Counted from the first letter of the stretch, positions 15,824 to 24,622 are shown. The stretch is 64,000 nt of DNA from Butyricimonas faecalis (GCF_003991565.1 NZ_CP032819.1:4712001-4776000), one strand, 5' to 3'. A program made the numbers and translations. Notes: generated by a model not told the origin, from the letters alone.

Positions 15824-17131
15824 ATGAAAAGGAAAGAAATAATCCAGGCGCTAATTGCGACTAAGCAGAGTGAGATTCCGTTTAATGTTATTAAGCGAGA
15901 TATAGAGTTACCATTGGATAGTGAGCAAATTATTACAATTCCGGGGGTACGGCGTTGTGGTAAGTCGTCATTAATGATGCTTGTTATTAATTCTCTTGTT
16001 GAAAGAGGGATTAAGAAAGAGCAAATTTTATGGATCGGTTTTGATGATGAGCGTCTTTATGATTTGACCACGGAAGAATTGGATGATATTATAACCGGAT
16101 ATATGGAGATGTATCCCGATATTCCGATCAAAGACGTATATATGTTTTTCGACGAAATCCAACTTGTAGATAAGTGGGAACTATTTATACTGCGTATTTA
16201 TAAAAGTTACTGCAAGAATATATATGTTTCTGGTAGTAATGCCCAGATGTTGTCACGGGAATTGTCCTCGGCTCTTCGAGGATGGCCTTTGGAATATGAA
16301 GAGTTTCCATTGTCTTTTAATGAATTTTGTCGTTTTAAAAACATTAAGACCAATGGTTTTACGGAAATAGATCGGATCAGATTAAAGAATGCGTTCATGG
16401 AGTTTAATCACTCTAGTGCATTTCCTGAAGTTGTACTTATTCCGGAGAAATCGATGAAGGATCGAAAATTACAAGGATATTTCAACACGATGCTTTTTCG
16501 GGATCTCATAGAGCATTATCAATTGAATAATCCTGAAGTTGTTCGCTATTTTTTGAAACGAGTGATGGCTAATTTGTCCAAGCCAACTTCCATTAATTCT
16601 ATTTTTAATGACTTGAAATCTCAAGGACTGAAAGTTGGAAAGGATAAACTTTACGAGTTGGCAGAGCATTGTTGCTCTATATTCTTGTTTTTTCGTGTTC
16701 CTAAGTATGATCGCTCGATGATTAAAGAAAATAGTTCGCTCCCGAAATATTATTGTATCGATAATGGTATTCGTAATGCTGTGTTGTTACCTCAAAGCGA
16801 TGATGATGGAAAATTACTTGAAAATACGGTATTTTTGGCCTTGAGGCGTGTTCTTAAGCCTTGCGATAAGATTTTATATTTTCAAGGTACGAAGGAATGT
16901 GATTTTGTCGTTCAGCAAAATGATCAAATCGTTCATTTGATACAAGTAACTTGGGATATGAGAGATAAAGAAACACGAAAGAGAGAAATAGATGGGATCG
17001 TAGAGGCGTCAAGAGTAACGGGATGTGATTCGTTGATAATTCTCACGAATAATGAAGAGGGAGAAATAACTGAGGAAGGTAAGACTATAAAAATTTTACC
17101 TGTTTGGAAATGGTTGTTATTTCAGGAGTAA
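15824..17131 (+). CDS. AAA-type ATPase with DUF4143 C-terminal domain
   Basis: 435 residues. The N-terminal AAA_14-type ATPase has Walker A GVRRCGKSS (about 39-47) and Walker B VYMFFDEIQ (about 105-113), then sensor-like YVSGSNAQML. The C-terminal half (from about 280, LPKYYCIDNGIRNAV..., with ECDFVVQ and QVTWD) is DUF4143, which resembles a PD-(D/E)xK nuclease fold: the D/E residues of KECDFVV and the Q of HLIQVTWD fit that scheme. This family is multi-copy in many Bacteroidota and archaea; its role is unsettled. Start at 15824 gives MKRKEIIQALI; upstream residues are unlike the family. The gene sits exactly between two copies of the his leader, so it entered, or was trapped by, the regulatory region of the his operon. 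Confidence 0.9.
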   Translation: MKRKEIIQALIATKQSEIPFNVIKRDIELPLDSEQIITIPGVRRCGKSSLMMLVINSLVERGIKKEQILWIGFDDERLYDLTTEELDDIITGYMEMYPDIPIKDVYMFFDEIQLVDKWELFILRIYKSYCKNIYVSGSNAQMLSRELSSALRGWPLEYEEFPLSFNEFCRFKNIKTNGFTEIDRIRLKNAFMEFNHSSAFPEVVLIPEKSMKDRKLQGYFNTMLFRDLIEHYQLNNPEVVRYFLKRVMANLSKPTSINSIFNDLKSQGLKVGKDKLYELAEHCCSIFLFFRVPKYDRSMIKENSSLPKYYCIDNGIRNAVLLPQSDDDGKLLENTVFLALRRVLKPCDKILYFQGTKECDFVVQQNDQIVHLIQVTWDMRDKETRKREIDGIVEASRVTGCDSLIILTNNEEGEITEEGKTIKILPVWKWLLFQE

Positions 17132-17146
17132 AAATTGTACAAAATA

Positions 17147-17177
17147 TTGGGATAATCAATTTCCTTTTATACATTTG
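17147..17177 (+). promoter_or_regulatory. Promoter of the histidine operon
   Basis: TTGG at 17147 and TACATTTG at 17170 with a 19-base gap. It lies 20 bases before the leader peptide and 16 bases after the ATPase stop, so the operon should be transcribed independently of the inserted gene. Confidence 0.78.
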
Positions 17178-17197
17178 CAGCACGAAAAAGACAAAAT

Positions 17198-17257
17198 ATG
17201 AATAGTACGTTACATTATATGCATCATCATTGCCATCACTGTATTCAGGTGAGATGA
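17198..17257 (+). CDS. hisL: Histidine operon leader peptide
   Basis: A 19-residue frame MNSTLHYMHHHCHHCIQVR with six His codons, five of them in the cluster HHHCHH, 130 bases before hisG. The layout of promoter, His-rich short frame, alternative stems and terminator before hisG is that of transcription attenuation: ribosome stalling at His codons when charged tRNA-His is scarce should favour readthrough. An inverted repeat GCATCATC / GATGATGC (17219-17260) folds over the His codons, and GCAGCAC / GTGCTGT (17178-17184 and about 17264-17271) can enclose the frame. Confidence 0.85.
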   Translation: MNSTLHYMHHHCHHCIQVR

Positions 17258-17294
17258 TGCTGTTGTGCTGTAATTTGAAATAAAAAAGTATAAA

Positions 17295-17331
17295 CGAGCT
17301 CGCCTGAATTCAGGCGGGCTCGTTTTGTTTT
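17295..17331 (+). terminator. Attenuator terminator of the his operon
   Basis: 12-bp stem CGAGCTCGCCTG / CAGGCGGGCTCG with one G-U pair and an AATT loop region, followed by TTTTGTTTTTTT, ending 56 bases before hisG. Its strength and position between leader peptide and hisG mark it as the regulated attenuator. Confidence 0.85.
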
Positions 17332-17386
17332 TTTCGATACCATAAATGCCTTCCCGGATTCAGAGCGACGATAAAATCAGATAGAA

Positions 17387-18244
17387 ATGGAAAAATTGAA
17401 AGTCGCGATTCAAAAATCAGGTCGATTGAATGAAGACTCACTCGAATTGTTGAAAGAGTGTGGGATTTGTATTAATAACGGGAAAGATCAATTGATGGCA
17501 CAAGCCTCTAATTTCCCATTGGAGGTGTTGTATTTACGAAATTCTGATATACCTCATTACGTGGAGGATGGAATTGTTGACGTGGCGATTATCGGGGAGA
17601 ACACGGTGATCGAGAAACGGGCAAATGTCTTGAATTTGCTGGATTTGGGCTTTTCGGGTTGTCGGGTTTCTATTGCTATTCCTAAATCAGAAGAATTTAC
17701 CGGGTTGGATTGGTTGCAGGGAAAACGGATTGCTACTTCTTATCCTAACACGTTGAATGATTTTCTGAAGCAAAATAGAATTCAAGCGGAAACGCACGTG
17801 ATCACGGGGTCGGTGGAGATTGCTCCCGGTATCGGGTTAGCCGATGCGATTTGTGATATCGTGAGTTCCGGTAGTACGCTTTTTAAGAACGGGCTGACGG
17901 AAGTCTACACCTTGTTTAAGTCTACGGCTGTTTTGGTTGCTAATCCGAAGCTGGATGAGGAGAGGCTACGATTGGTGGAACAATTGGTATTCAGAATGAA
18001 GGCGGTGTTAGCTGCCAAGTGCAATAAGTACATCTTGTTGAATGCTCCCGAAGAGAAGTTGCAGGAGATTTGTAATATACTTCCGGGAGTGAAAAGTCCG
18101 ACTATTATGCCGTTGGAGATGAAAGGATGGTATTCTCTGCATTCGGTGGTGAACGAAAATAAATTTTGGGAGTCAATCGGTGCATTAAAAGCGGCGGGGG
18201 CAGAAGGGATTCTAGTAGTGCCTATAGAGAAAATGATAGAGTGA
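17387..18244 (+). CDS. hisG: ATP phosphoribosyltransferase, long form
   Basis: 285 residues. First step of histidine synthesis: joins ATP and PRPP to phosphoribosyl-ATP. The catalytic domains span about 1-205, with DVAIIGENTV (about 66) and the PRPP-binding DIVSSGSTLFKNGL (about 160). The C-terminal 75 residues (ILPGVKSPTIMPLEMKGWYS...) are the ACT-like regulatory domain of the long form, which gives histidine feedback and removes the need for HisZ. First gene of an eight-gene operon behind the attenuator. ATG 17387 fits the family start MEKLKVAIQKSGRL. Confidence 0.97.
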   Translation: MEKLKVAIQKSGRLNEDSLELLKECGICINNGKDQLMAQASNFPLEVLYLRNSDIPHYVEDGIVDVAIIGENTVIEKRANVLNLLDLGFSGCRVSIAIPKSEEFTGLDWLQGKRIATSYPNTLNDFLKQNRIQAETHVITGSVEIAPGIGLADAICDIVSSGSTLFKNGLTEVYTLFKSTAVLVANPKLDEERLRLVEQLVFRMKAVLAAKCNKYILLNAPEEKLQEICNILPGVKSPTIMPLEMKGWYSLHSVVNENKFWESIGALKAAGAEGILVVPIEKMIE

Positions 18245-18329
18245 TTTCAAATTTTAGATGTTAAATTCCAGTTGTCCGGGCGATTGCTTGGCGGGTTACA
18301 AGTTTTATGAATAGATTAAATTTATAGTT

Positions 18330-19616
18330 ATGAAAAAGATATTATATCCAGGAAAGGAAGAGTGGATGCAAATATTGGAGCGTCCGGAAAATGGTGGGGA
18401 AGATTTGGACAAAGTGTGTAAGGCGGTGTTTGATGAGGTGAGAAGGGATGGGGATGAGGCGTTGAGAAAATACACGTGGTATTTTGATCGGGTGAAGTTA
18501 GAGCGGCTTGAGGTGACGGAAGAGGAGTTCCAGGAAGCAGAGAGTGTGGTGGATGCTGAATTGAAGAAGGCGATACGGGTAGCCAAAGGGAATATCGAGG
18601 AATTCCACAAGGTGCAGATTCCCGGAAAGTGTGAATACGTGAACGAAAGGGGATTCCGGTGTTGGCAGGAAGGCCGGGCAATAGACCGGGTGGGATTGTA
18701 TGTGCCGGGTGGGAGTGCCCCCTTGTTTTCAACCGTATTGATGTTGGCAATTCCGGCAAAGTTGGCCGGATGTCGGGAAATTGTGATTTGCACGCCGCCG
18801 GGACGGGATGGACGGGTGAATCCGGCTATTTTGTGGACAGCCCGGTTGTGTGGCGTGACCCGTGTTTTTAAAGTGGGGGGAATTCAAGCTATTGCAGCAT
18901 TGGCATTAGGAACGGAAAGTGTGGGACGGGTGGATAAGATTTTTGGACCGGGCAATCGTTTCGTGATGGCGGCCAAACAATGGGTCGGACGCTATGGTGT
19001 GGCGATCGATATGCCTGCCGGGCCTTCGGAATTAATGGTGGTGGCGGATGAATCGGCACGGCCTACATTCGTGGCAGCTGATTTGTTGTCGCAGGCGGAA
19101 CACGGACCGGATAGTCAGGTATTTCTGGTGACTTGCAATGAGTCATTGATCGATCGGGTGGAAGAGGAGTTGGACAAGCAGTTGGATCAAATTCCACGAA
19201 AGGCAATTGCCGAGGTGGCTCTAAGAAATTCTAAATATATCGTTTTGCGTTCTCGGGAAGAATGCGTGGAGTTGGTGAATTGTTATGCCCCGGAGCATTT
19301 GATGCTGTGCGTGAAAGATTATTTGGATTGGGTACCGGAAATCCGGAACGCGGGTTCCGTGTTCTTGGGACACTATTCTCCGGAGAGTGCGGGGGATTAC
19401 GCATCGGGGACGAATCACACTTTACCCACGAACGGGTATGCCCGTGCGTATAGCGGGGTGAACATGGATGCCTTTATGAAAAAGGTTACTTTCCAAGAAA
19501 TTATGCCGGAGGGATTGGCTTATTTGGGAAAAACAATCGAAATAATGGCGGATAATGAAAAGTTGGAGGCACACGGGAATGCGGTAAGGGTTAGGAATTT
19601 AGAATTTAAAATTTAG
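18330..19616 (+). CDS. hisD: Histidinol dehydrogenase
   Basis: 428 residues; oxidises L-histidinol to L-histidine in two NAD-dependent steps with zinc. Family marks: VGLYVPGGSAPLFSTVLM (about 119-136), GPSELMVVADESA, Zn-binding Gln/His in LLSQAEHGPDSQ (about 251-262), Glu-His in YAPEHLMLCV (about 323) and SAGDYASGTNHTLPTNGYAR. Full length. The 85-base gap after hisG shows no hairpin with a T run, so transcription should continue. Confidence 0.97.
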   Translation: MKKILYPGKEEWMQILERPENGGEDLDKVCKAVFDEVRRDGDEALRKYTWYFDRVKLERLEVTEEEFQEAESVVDAELKKAIRVAKGNIEEFHKVQIPGKCEYVNERGFRCWQEGRAIDRVGLYVPGGSAPLFSTVLMLAIPAKLAGCREIVICTPPGRDGRVNPAILWTARLCGVTRVFKVGGIQAIAALALGTESVGRVDKIFGPGNRFVMAAKQWVGRYGVAIDMPAGPSELMVVADESARPTFVAADLLSQAEHGPDSQVFLVTCNESLIDRVEEELDKQLDQIPRKAIAEVALRNSKYIVLRSREECVELVNCYAPEHLMLCVKDYLDWVPEIRNAGSVFLGHYSPESAGDYASGTNHTLPTNGYARAYSGVNMDAFMKKVTFQEIMPEGLAYLGKTIEIMADNEKLEAHGNAVRVRNLEFKI

Positions 19617-19624
19617 AATTTGGA

Positions 19625-20665
19625 ATGAAGGCATTGGGTGATATCGTAAGGGAGAATATAAAGGAGTTACAGGCGTATTCCTGTGCCCGTGCGGAATTTG
19701 AAGGAACGGATGTGGCATTGTTGGATGCAAACGAGAATCCGTTTGCATCGGAATATAACCGTTATCCCGATCCGTTTCAGCGGGAATTGAAGCGAGAGAT
19801 CGGGAGATTAAAAGGGGTGGAGGTTTCCCGGCTGGTGCTGGGAAATGGAAGTGATGAATTGATCGATATGCTGATCCGAACAGTATGTACACCCCGACGG
19901 GATAATATCATTGTTTTTTCACCGGGATATTCGATGTACGAGGTGTGCGGACAAGTGAATGACGTGGAGGTAAGGTGTCTGGAGTTGGACGAGGAGTTCC
20001 AACCGGGGTGGAACACGTTGTTTGATAGCGTGGATCAGTTTACGAAAATAATTTTCTTTTGCACGCCGAATAATCCGGTGGGAAACGTGGTCCCTTTGGA
20101 ACGCATCCGAGAGGTGGCACTTCGTTTTGATGGAATTGTCGTGGTAGACGAGGCGTATATCGATTTTACCGATATGCCGTCGGCTGTTACTTTGCAGAAG
20201 GCTTGCCGGAATGTTGTCGTGTTGCAAACCCTGTCCAAGGCATGGGGACTTGCCGGATTACGGGTAGGAATTTGTGTAGCGGATCCGGAATTGGTGATTT
20301 ATTTGAATAAAGTGAAACCGCCTTATAATATCGGTTCGTTGACACAACGGCGGGCTTTGGATGTCTTGCGGAATGAGGCAGATTTTTTGAAGAAGGTGGA
20401 GGCAATCAAGCGGGAGAGGAAAAGAGTTATCGAGGTTTTGAGGGATTTACCTTGGCTGGAGGTTGTTTGTGATTCGGAGGCCAATTTCGTCTTGATCCGT
20501 TGTGAGCGTTTTCGGGAATTGTACGACTATTTGGTGGAGGGGGACATTGTTGTTCGGGTACGGCATATCCCACCCCGCTTGAGTTGTGGGCTACGGATAA
20601 CCATCGGGACCCGGGAAGAGAATGATTTGTTGATCAAACGATTAAAGAAATTCGGTGATTTATGA
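19625..20665 (+). CDS. hisC: Histidinol-phosphate aminotransferase
   Basis: 346 residues; PLP enzyme converting imidazole acetol phosphate to histidinol phosphate with glutamate. LDANENPFASEYNRYPDPFQ at the N-terminus, VVVDEAYIDF (PLP-binding Asp, about 180), and the Schiff-base Lys in TLSKAWGLAGLRVG (about 206). The conserved Arg in GLRITIGTREEN is present near the end. Eight bases after hisD; its stop overlaps hisB by four bases (ATGA). Confidence 0.97.
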   Translation: MKALGDIVRENIKELQAYSCARAEFEGTDVALLDANENPFASEYNRYPDPFQRELKREIGRLKGVEVSRLVLGNGSDELIDMLIRTVCTPRRDNIIVFSPGYSMYEVCGQVNDVEVRCLELDEEFQPGWNTLFDSVDQFTKIIFFCTPNNPVGNVVPLERIREVALRFDGIVVVDEAYIDFTDMPSAVTLQKACRNVVVLQTLSKAWGLAGLRVGICVADPELVIYLNKVKPPYNIGSLTQRRALDVLRNEADFLKKVEAIKRERKRVIEVLRDLPWLEVVCDSEANFVLIRCERFRELYDYLVEGDIVVRVRHIPPRLSCGLRITIGTREENDLLIKRLKKFGDL

Positions 20666-21759
20666 AGAAGATATTATTTATAGATCGTGATGGTACGATC
20701 ATACAAGAACCACCGGTTGATTACCAAGTGGATCGTATGGAGAAATTGGCGTTTATTCCGGGGGTTATTGGAGCCTTGCGGGAGATTGTTAGGGAGACGG
20801 ATTATCGGTTGGTCATGGTGAGCAATCAGGACGGTTTGGGAACGGAACGGTTTCCGATGGGTGCTTTTTTGCCACCTCATGAATTTATGTTGAAAACTTT
20901 GGCGGGCGAGGGAGTTGTTTTTGACGAGATACTGATAGATGCGAGTATGCCGGGGGACGCTTCTCCCCGGAGGAAGCCTGGAATTGGTATGGTTGAGAAA
21001 TATTTGAATGAAATGCTGGATCGAGAGAATTCTTATGTGATTGGCGATCGGCTGACAGATATGCAGTTGGCAGCTAACATGGGGATTCGGGGTATATTGC
21101 TGGGAAAGGAGGGGATGGAGAGTTTACCTATTGTTTTAACCGCGGATTCTTGGGAAAAGGTGGTGCGTTTTCTGAAACAGGGAAGCCGACAGGCGGTGCA
21201 AGTAAGGCAAACGGCGGAAACGGAAGTGCGGGTTGCACTAGATTTAAATGGAACGGGGCAGGGTGAGGTGAAAACGGGAATTGCCTTTTTTGACCACATG
21301 CTGGAACAGATTATCCGACACGGGGGCATGGATTTGGTGGTTTCCGTGAAAGGGGACTTACAAGTGGATGAGCATCACACGATCGAGGACACGGCTATCG
21401 TGTTGGGACAATGTTTCTCGGAGGCATTAGGGGAGAAGAAAGGGATCGGACGATACGGTTTTGCCTTACCGATGGATGAGGCGAGGGCCGAGGTGTTGCT
21501 GGATTTGGGAGGACGGAGTTGGTTGGAGTGGAATGCCGCGTTTAGCCGGGAGTACGTGGGAGATTTTCCCACGGAGATGACCAAGCATTTTTTTGTCTCG
21601 TTTTGTCAAGGAGCTAAATGTAATTTGCACGTGGAGGCAAAAGGGGAGAATACGCATCACGTGATAGAAGCTATTTTTAAAGCGTTTGCCCGTAGTTTGA
21701 GGATGGCCGTCCGGCAGGAGGCGGGGGGAAAGATTCCGTCGACGAAGGGAAAAATCTAA
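20662..21759 (+). CDS. hisB: Bifunctional histidinol-phosphatase / imidazoleglycerol-phosphate dehydratase
   Basis: 365 residues. N-terminal HAD phosphatase (about 1-165; DRDGT nucleophile motif at 8-12, SNQDGLG, RRKPGIGM, GDRLTDMQLA) removes phosphate from histidinol phosphate. The C-terminal dehydratase (about 175-365) has FFDHML, DEHHTIEDTAI and HHVIEAIFKAFARSL with the metal-binding His clusters. The zinc loop of the E. coli phosphatase, with three Cys and one His just before the Lys-Pro motif, is replaced here by DASMPGDASPR, without Cys or His, so this domain should lack that structural zinc. Coupled to hisC by the ATGA overlap. Confidence 0.96.
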   Translation: MKKILFIDRDGTIIQEPPVDYQVDRMEKLAFIPGVIGALREIVRETDYRLVMVSNQDGLGTERFPMGAFLPPHEFMLKTLAGEGVVFDEILIDASMPGDASPRRKPGIGMVEKYLNEMLDRENSYVIGDRLTDMQLAANMGIRGILLGKEGMESLPIVLTADSWEKVVRFLKQGSRQAVQVRQTAETEVRVALDLNGTGQGEVKTGIAFFDHMLEQIIRHGGMDLVVSVKGDLQVDEHHTIEDTAIVLGQCFSEALGEKKGIGRYGFALPMDEARAEVLLDLGGRSWLEWNAAFSREYVGDFPTEMTKHFFVSFCQGAKCNLHVEAKGENTHHVIEAIFKAFARSLRMAVRQEAGGKIPSTKGKI

Positions 21760-21788
21760 AATCATAAATCATAAATCGTAAATCATAA

Positions 21789-22372
21789 ATGGAACGGGTT
21801 GTAATTATAGAGTACGGGGCCGGAAATTTGTTTTCGGTAAGGGTGGCGATAGAAAGATTGGGATACGAGGTGGTTTGTAGTGCTGATCCCCGGGTGGTAA
21901 GAGAAGCGGATAAGGTGATCTTTCCGGGAGTGGGACAAGCTGCAACGGCCATGCGACAACTGAAAGAAAGCGGGATGGATCGGGTCATTCCGGAATTGAA
22001 AGTGCCCGTGTTGGGGATATGTTTGGGAATGCAGTTGATGTGTGCTCATTCGGAGGAGGGGAATACGGAAGGCCTGGGAATATTCCCGATGCGGGTGAAA
22101 GAATTCGGGAAATGTAGTAAGGTCCCTCATATGGGATGGAATGGGATTCGGGGGTGAAGTCCGGGTTGTTTGATGGGATTGTCGAGGGAGAAATGGTGTA
22201 TTTCGTGCATTCGTATTATGTGCCTCTTAGTGAGTATACCATCGCCACGTGTGATTATCAGATGGCTTTTTCTGCGGCAATTCGTAAAGATAATTTCTGG
22301 GGATGTCAGTTCCATCCGGAGAAATCGGCTGGGGTTGGGGAAAAGATAATTGAAAACTTTTTAAAAATGTAA
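21789..22372 (+). pseudogene. hisH: Imidazole glycerol phosphate synthase glutaminase subunit, frameshifted
   Basis: HisH releases ammonia from glutamine for HisF. The first frame (21789-22157) carries EYGAGNL and the nucleophile Cys in GICLGMQLM, then stops after MGWNGIRG. The remaining third continues in another frame from about 22150 (VKSGLFDGI..., YFVHSYYVP, and the catalytic His and Glu in CQFHPEKS) to the stop at 22372. One extra G in the run GGGGG at 22150-22154 would restore a continuous 195-residue protein. As written, the Cys and the His/Glu dyad are on separate frames and the glutaminase is lost. Every other gene of the operon is intact, which makes a homopolymer miscount quite likely; a programmed -1 slip on the G run is a less likely option. 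Confidence 0.9.
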
Positions 22373-22377
22373 AAGAA

Positions 22378-23082
22378 ATGAAGATAACGGTTATTCCGGC
22401 AATAGATGTTATAGGAGGAAAATGTGTGAGGCTTACCCGGGGAAATTACGATGAGTGTAAGACTTATTATGATGATCCGGTGGAGGCAGCCCGGCGCTTT
22501 GAGGCTATGGGAATGAAGCGTTTGCATCTTGTAGATCTGGATGGAGCCCGGGCGTCTCGTGTGGTAAATTGGCGGGTGTTGGAACGAATTTGTGAAGCGA
22601 CTTCTCTAGAAGTTGATTTTAGCGGAGGCATCAAAAGTGATGAGGATATTTGTCGCGTGTTTGATGCGGGAGCCTCGTTTGTCTGTATTGGGAGTATGGC
22701 CCAGCAAAATAGGGAGAAGACTCGGGAGTGGTTGGAAACATACGGGGCCGGGCGGGTTATTGTCGGGGCTGATGTGAGAAATGAGCATGTATGCATTCAA
22801 GGGTGGAAGGTGGAAACGGAAACGACGATATACGAGTTAATAGAAGCTTATTTACCCCTGTTGAAGAATGTAATGTGTACGGATATTACCCGGGATGGTA
22901 TGCTGGGGGGAGTTTCTTTGGAATTGTATCGAGAGTTGGTGACTCGTTATCCGGAGATTACGCTTATTGCATCCGGGGGAGTTGGTGGAATGGAAGATAT
23001 TCAAGCGTTGGAGAACATGGGGATTTCTGCCGTGATCGTGGGAAAGGCTTTTTATGAGAAAAATGTAGAATTTAAAATGTAA
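22378..23082 (+). CDS. hisA: ProFAR isomerase (HisA)
   Basis: 234-residue beta/alpha barrel that isomerises ProFAR to PRFAR. Catalytic Asp in [15 protein letters not shown] (about 9) and the second Asp in [12 protein letters not shown] (about 167); phosphate-binding FSGGIKS and IASGGVG. Length is standard. Starts five bases after hisH. Confidence 0.97.
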   Translation: MKITVIPAIDVIGGKCVRLTRGNYDECKTYYDDPVEAARRFEAMGMKRLHLVDLDGARASRVVNWRVLERICEATSLEVDFSGGIKSDEDICRVFDAGASFVCIGSMAQQNREKTREWLETYGAGRVIVGADVRNEHVCIQGWKVETETTIYELIEAYLPLLKNVMCTDITRDGMLGGVSLELYRELVTRYPEITLIASGGVGGMEDIQALENMGISAVIVGKAFYEKNVEFKM

Positions 23083-23090
23083 AATTTAGA

Positions 23091-23894
23091 ATGGATGGTG
23101 CTAATGGGTATATGATTGAAAAAAATGGACCTTGTGGGAGGAAATTAGCGGTAAGAATTATTCCATGTTTGGATGTGAAAGCAGGGCGGACGGTGAAAGG
23201 GGTAAATTTTGAGCATCTGAGGGATGCCGGGGATATTGTGGAGTTGGCCGCTCGTTATTCTGATGAGGGGGCGGATGAACTTGTGTTTTTGGACATCACG
23301 GCAAGTTCCGATCACCGGGGTACACGGTTAGATTGGGTGGAACGGGTGGCCCGACAAGTGCGGATCCCTTTTACCGTGGGTGGGGGTATATCATCGGAAC
23401 GGGATGTCGAGGAGCTTTTGAAGAAGGGGGCAGATAAAGTGTCTGTAAATTCCAGTGTTTTGAAAGACCCGGGTTTGATAGATCGGTTGGCAGCAGCGTT
23501 TGGTAAACAATGTGTTGTCGTGGCGGTAGATGCTCGTCGGGAAAATGAAAAATGGAGAGTATACAGTCATGGGGGCCGGATGGCTACCGACCGGGAACTT
23601 TTTTCATGGGTAAAGGAGGCGGAAGAAAGAGGAGCCGGAGAGATCTTGTTTACCTCGATGGATCATGATGGAACACACCAGGGATTTGCTTGTGAGGCCG
23701 CCGGACGAGTGGCGGAATTGGTTAATATCCCGGTTATCGCCTCGGGGGGAGCGGGGAGTCTGGAAGATTTTTATGAGGCTTTAACCCGGGGAAAAGCGGA
23801 TGCCGTGCTGGCTGCCGGAGTTTTTCATTTCGGGCAGATTCGGATTCCGGAGTTAAAATGTTTCTTGAAAGAAAAAGGTATTGTTGTTCGATAA
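23091..23894 (+). CDS. hisF: Imidazole glycerol phosphate synthase cyclase subunit
   Basis: 267 residues, barrel enzyme that closes the imidazole ring using ammonia from HisH, releasing AICAR. Catalytic Asp in [16 protein letters not shown] (about 28) and Asp in [11 protein letters not shown] (about 190); phosphate-binding VGGGIS and ASGGAGS. The first about 17 residues ([17 protein letters not shown]) are an unusual extension; family members start just before RIIPCLDV, so Met at 23112 is an alternative start. One base separates its stop from hisIE. If hisH is really broken, free ammonia would be needed for this step. Confidence 0.96.
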   Translation: MDGANGYMIEKNGPCGRKLAVRIIPCLDVKAGRTVKGVNFEHLRDAGDIVELAARYSDEGADELVFLDITASSDHRGTRLDWVERVARQVRIPFTVGGGISSERDVEELLKKGADKVSVNSSVLKDPGLIDRLAAAFGKQCVVVAVDARRENEKWRVYSHGGRMATDRELFSWVKEAEERGAGEILFTSMDHDGTHQGFACEAAGRVAELVNIPVIASGGAGSLEDFYEALTRGKADAVLAAGVFHFGQIRIPELKCFLKEKGIVVR

Positions 23895-23895
23895 A

Positions 23896-24519
23896 ATGTT
23901 TAATGAAATGGTAAATATTACAGAGTTGAAATTTGATGCAGCCGGATTAATTCCGGCAATCGTGCAGGATGCAGATACACGAGTGGTGTTAATGCAAGGG
24001 TATATGAACCGGGAATCTCTCATCGAGACAGAGCGTTCCGGAAAGGTGTGTTTTTTCAGTCGTTCCCGGCAGCGGTTGTGGACGAAAGGTGAGGAGAGCG
24101 GACACTTTTTACTGGTGAAGGAGATTCTGGTAGATTGTGATCGGGATTCCTTATTGGTGAAGGTGAATCCCGTGGGACCAACTTGCCACACGGGACAAGA
24201 TACATGCTGGGGAGAAAAGAACGTGAATAAGGATTTCTTGTTTTACTTGCAGCGATATCTGGAAAAACGGAAAGATGCATCTCCGGAAATATCCTATACG
24301 GCCCGCTTGATTGGGAAGGGGATTAACAAGGTCGCTCAAAAGGTGGGAGAAGAGGCCGTGGAACTGGTTATCGAGGCAAAGGATGATAACGAGGATTTAT
24401 TCCTGAACGAGGCCGCCGATCTAATGTACCACTACATCGTGTTGTTAATTGCAAAAGGATACAGGTTGGAGGACGTGGAGAGGGTGTTGGAGGGAAGACA
24501 TGGGAAAGCTAAAAGTTAA
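23896..24519 (+). CDS. hisI: Bifunctional phosphoribosyl-AMP cyclohydrolase / phosphoribosyl-ATP pyrophosphohydrolase
   Basis: 207 residues, steps 2 and 3 of the pathway fused (HisIE). The N-terminal cyclohydrolase (about 15-115) has the metal and zinc residues DCDRDSLLVKV and GPTCHTGQDTCW. The C-terminal pyrophosphohydrolase (about 118-207) has KGINKVAQKVGEEAVELVIE and NEAADLMYHYIVLL. Starts one base after hisF at ATG 23896; Met at 23908 is also possible. Last gene of the operon; a hairpin at 24599 ends it. Confidence 0.95.
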   Translation: MFNEMVNITELKFDAAGLIPAIVQDADTRVVLMQGYMNRESLIETERSGKVCFFSRSRQRLWTKGEESGHFLLVKEILVDCDRDSLLVKVNPVGPTCHTGQDTCWGEKNVNKDFLFYLQRYLEKRKDASPEISYTARLIGKGINKVAQKVGEEAVELVIEAKDDNEDLFLNEAADLMYHYIVLLIAKGYRLEDVERVLEGRHGKAKS

Positions 24520-24598
24520 AAACTAAAAGCTAAAAGTTGAGTGGAGGCTATGGCGTGTGAGAGGAAATTATTAAGTTTCCCAATCCAAAATTTAAAAT

Positions 24599-24622
24599 CT
24601 AGAAGGGCTTTTGTCCTTCTAG
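24599..24622. terminator. Terminator between the his operon and the HHH protein gene
   Basis: 10-bp stem CTAGAAGGGC / GTCCTTCTAG with a TTTT loop between convergent genes, followed by AGAGTTTTA. The T run is imperfect. Confidence 0.55.

Larger units (their letters stand above)
17170..17331 (+). repeat. Direct repeat, copy 2: histidine leader module
   Basis: Second copy of the module at 15590-15752. Homology starts at the -7 box and stops at the T run after the terminator. Sequence outside (including the -33 box) differs between copies. Confidence 0.92.

Noticed and set aside
15590-17331. His-leader repeats as long terminal repeats of a transposon
   Set aside because: The repeats have no inverted ends or short target duplication, contain a clear regulatory unit, and the ATPase has no transposase motifs. 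Duplication of the leader region is simpler.
18245-18329. Second attenuator between hisG and hisD
   Set aside because: The 85-base gap has no strong stem with a T run.
22136-22372. Separate small gene after hisH
   Set aside because: Its protein is the missing C-terminal third of HisH with the catalytic His and Glu; it is the downstream half of a frameshifted gene.
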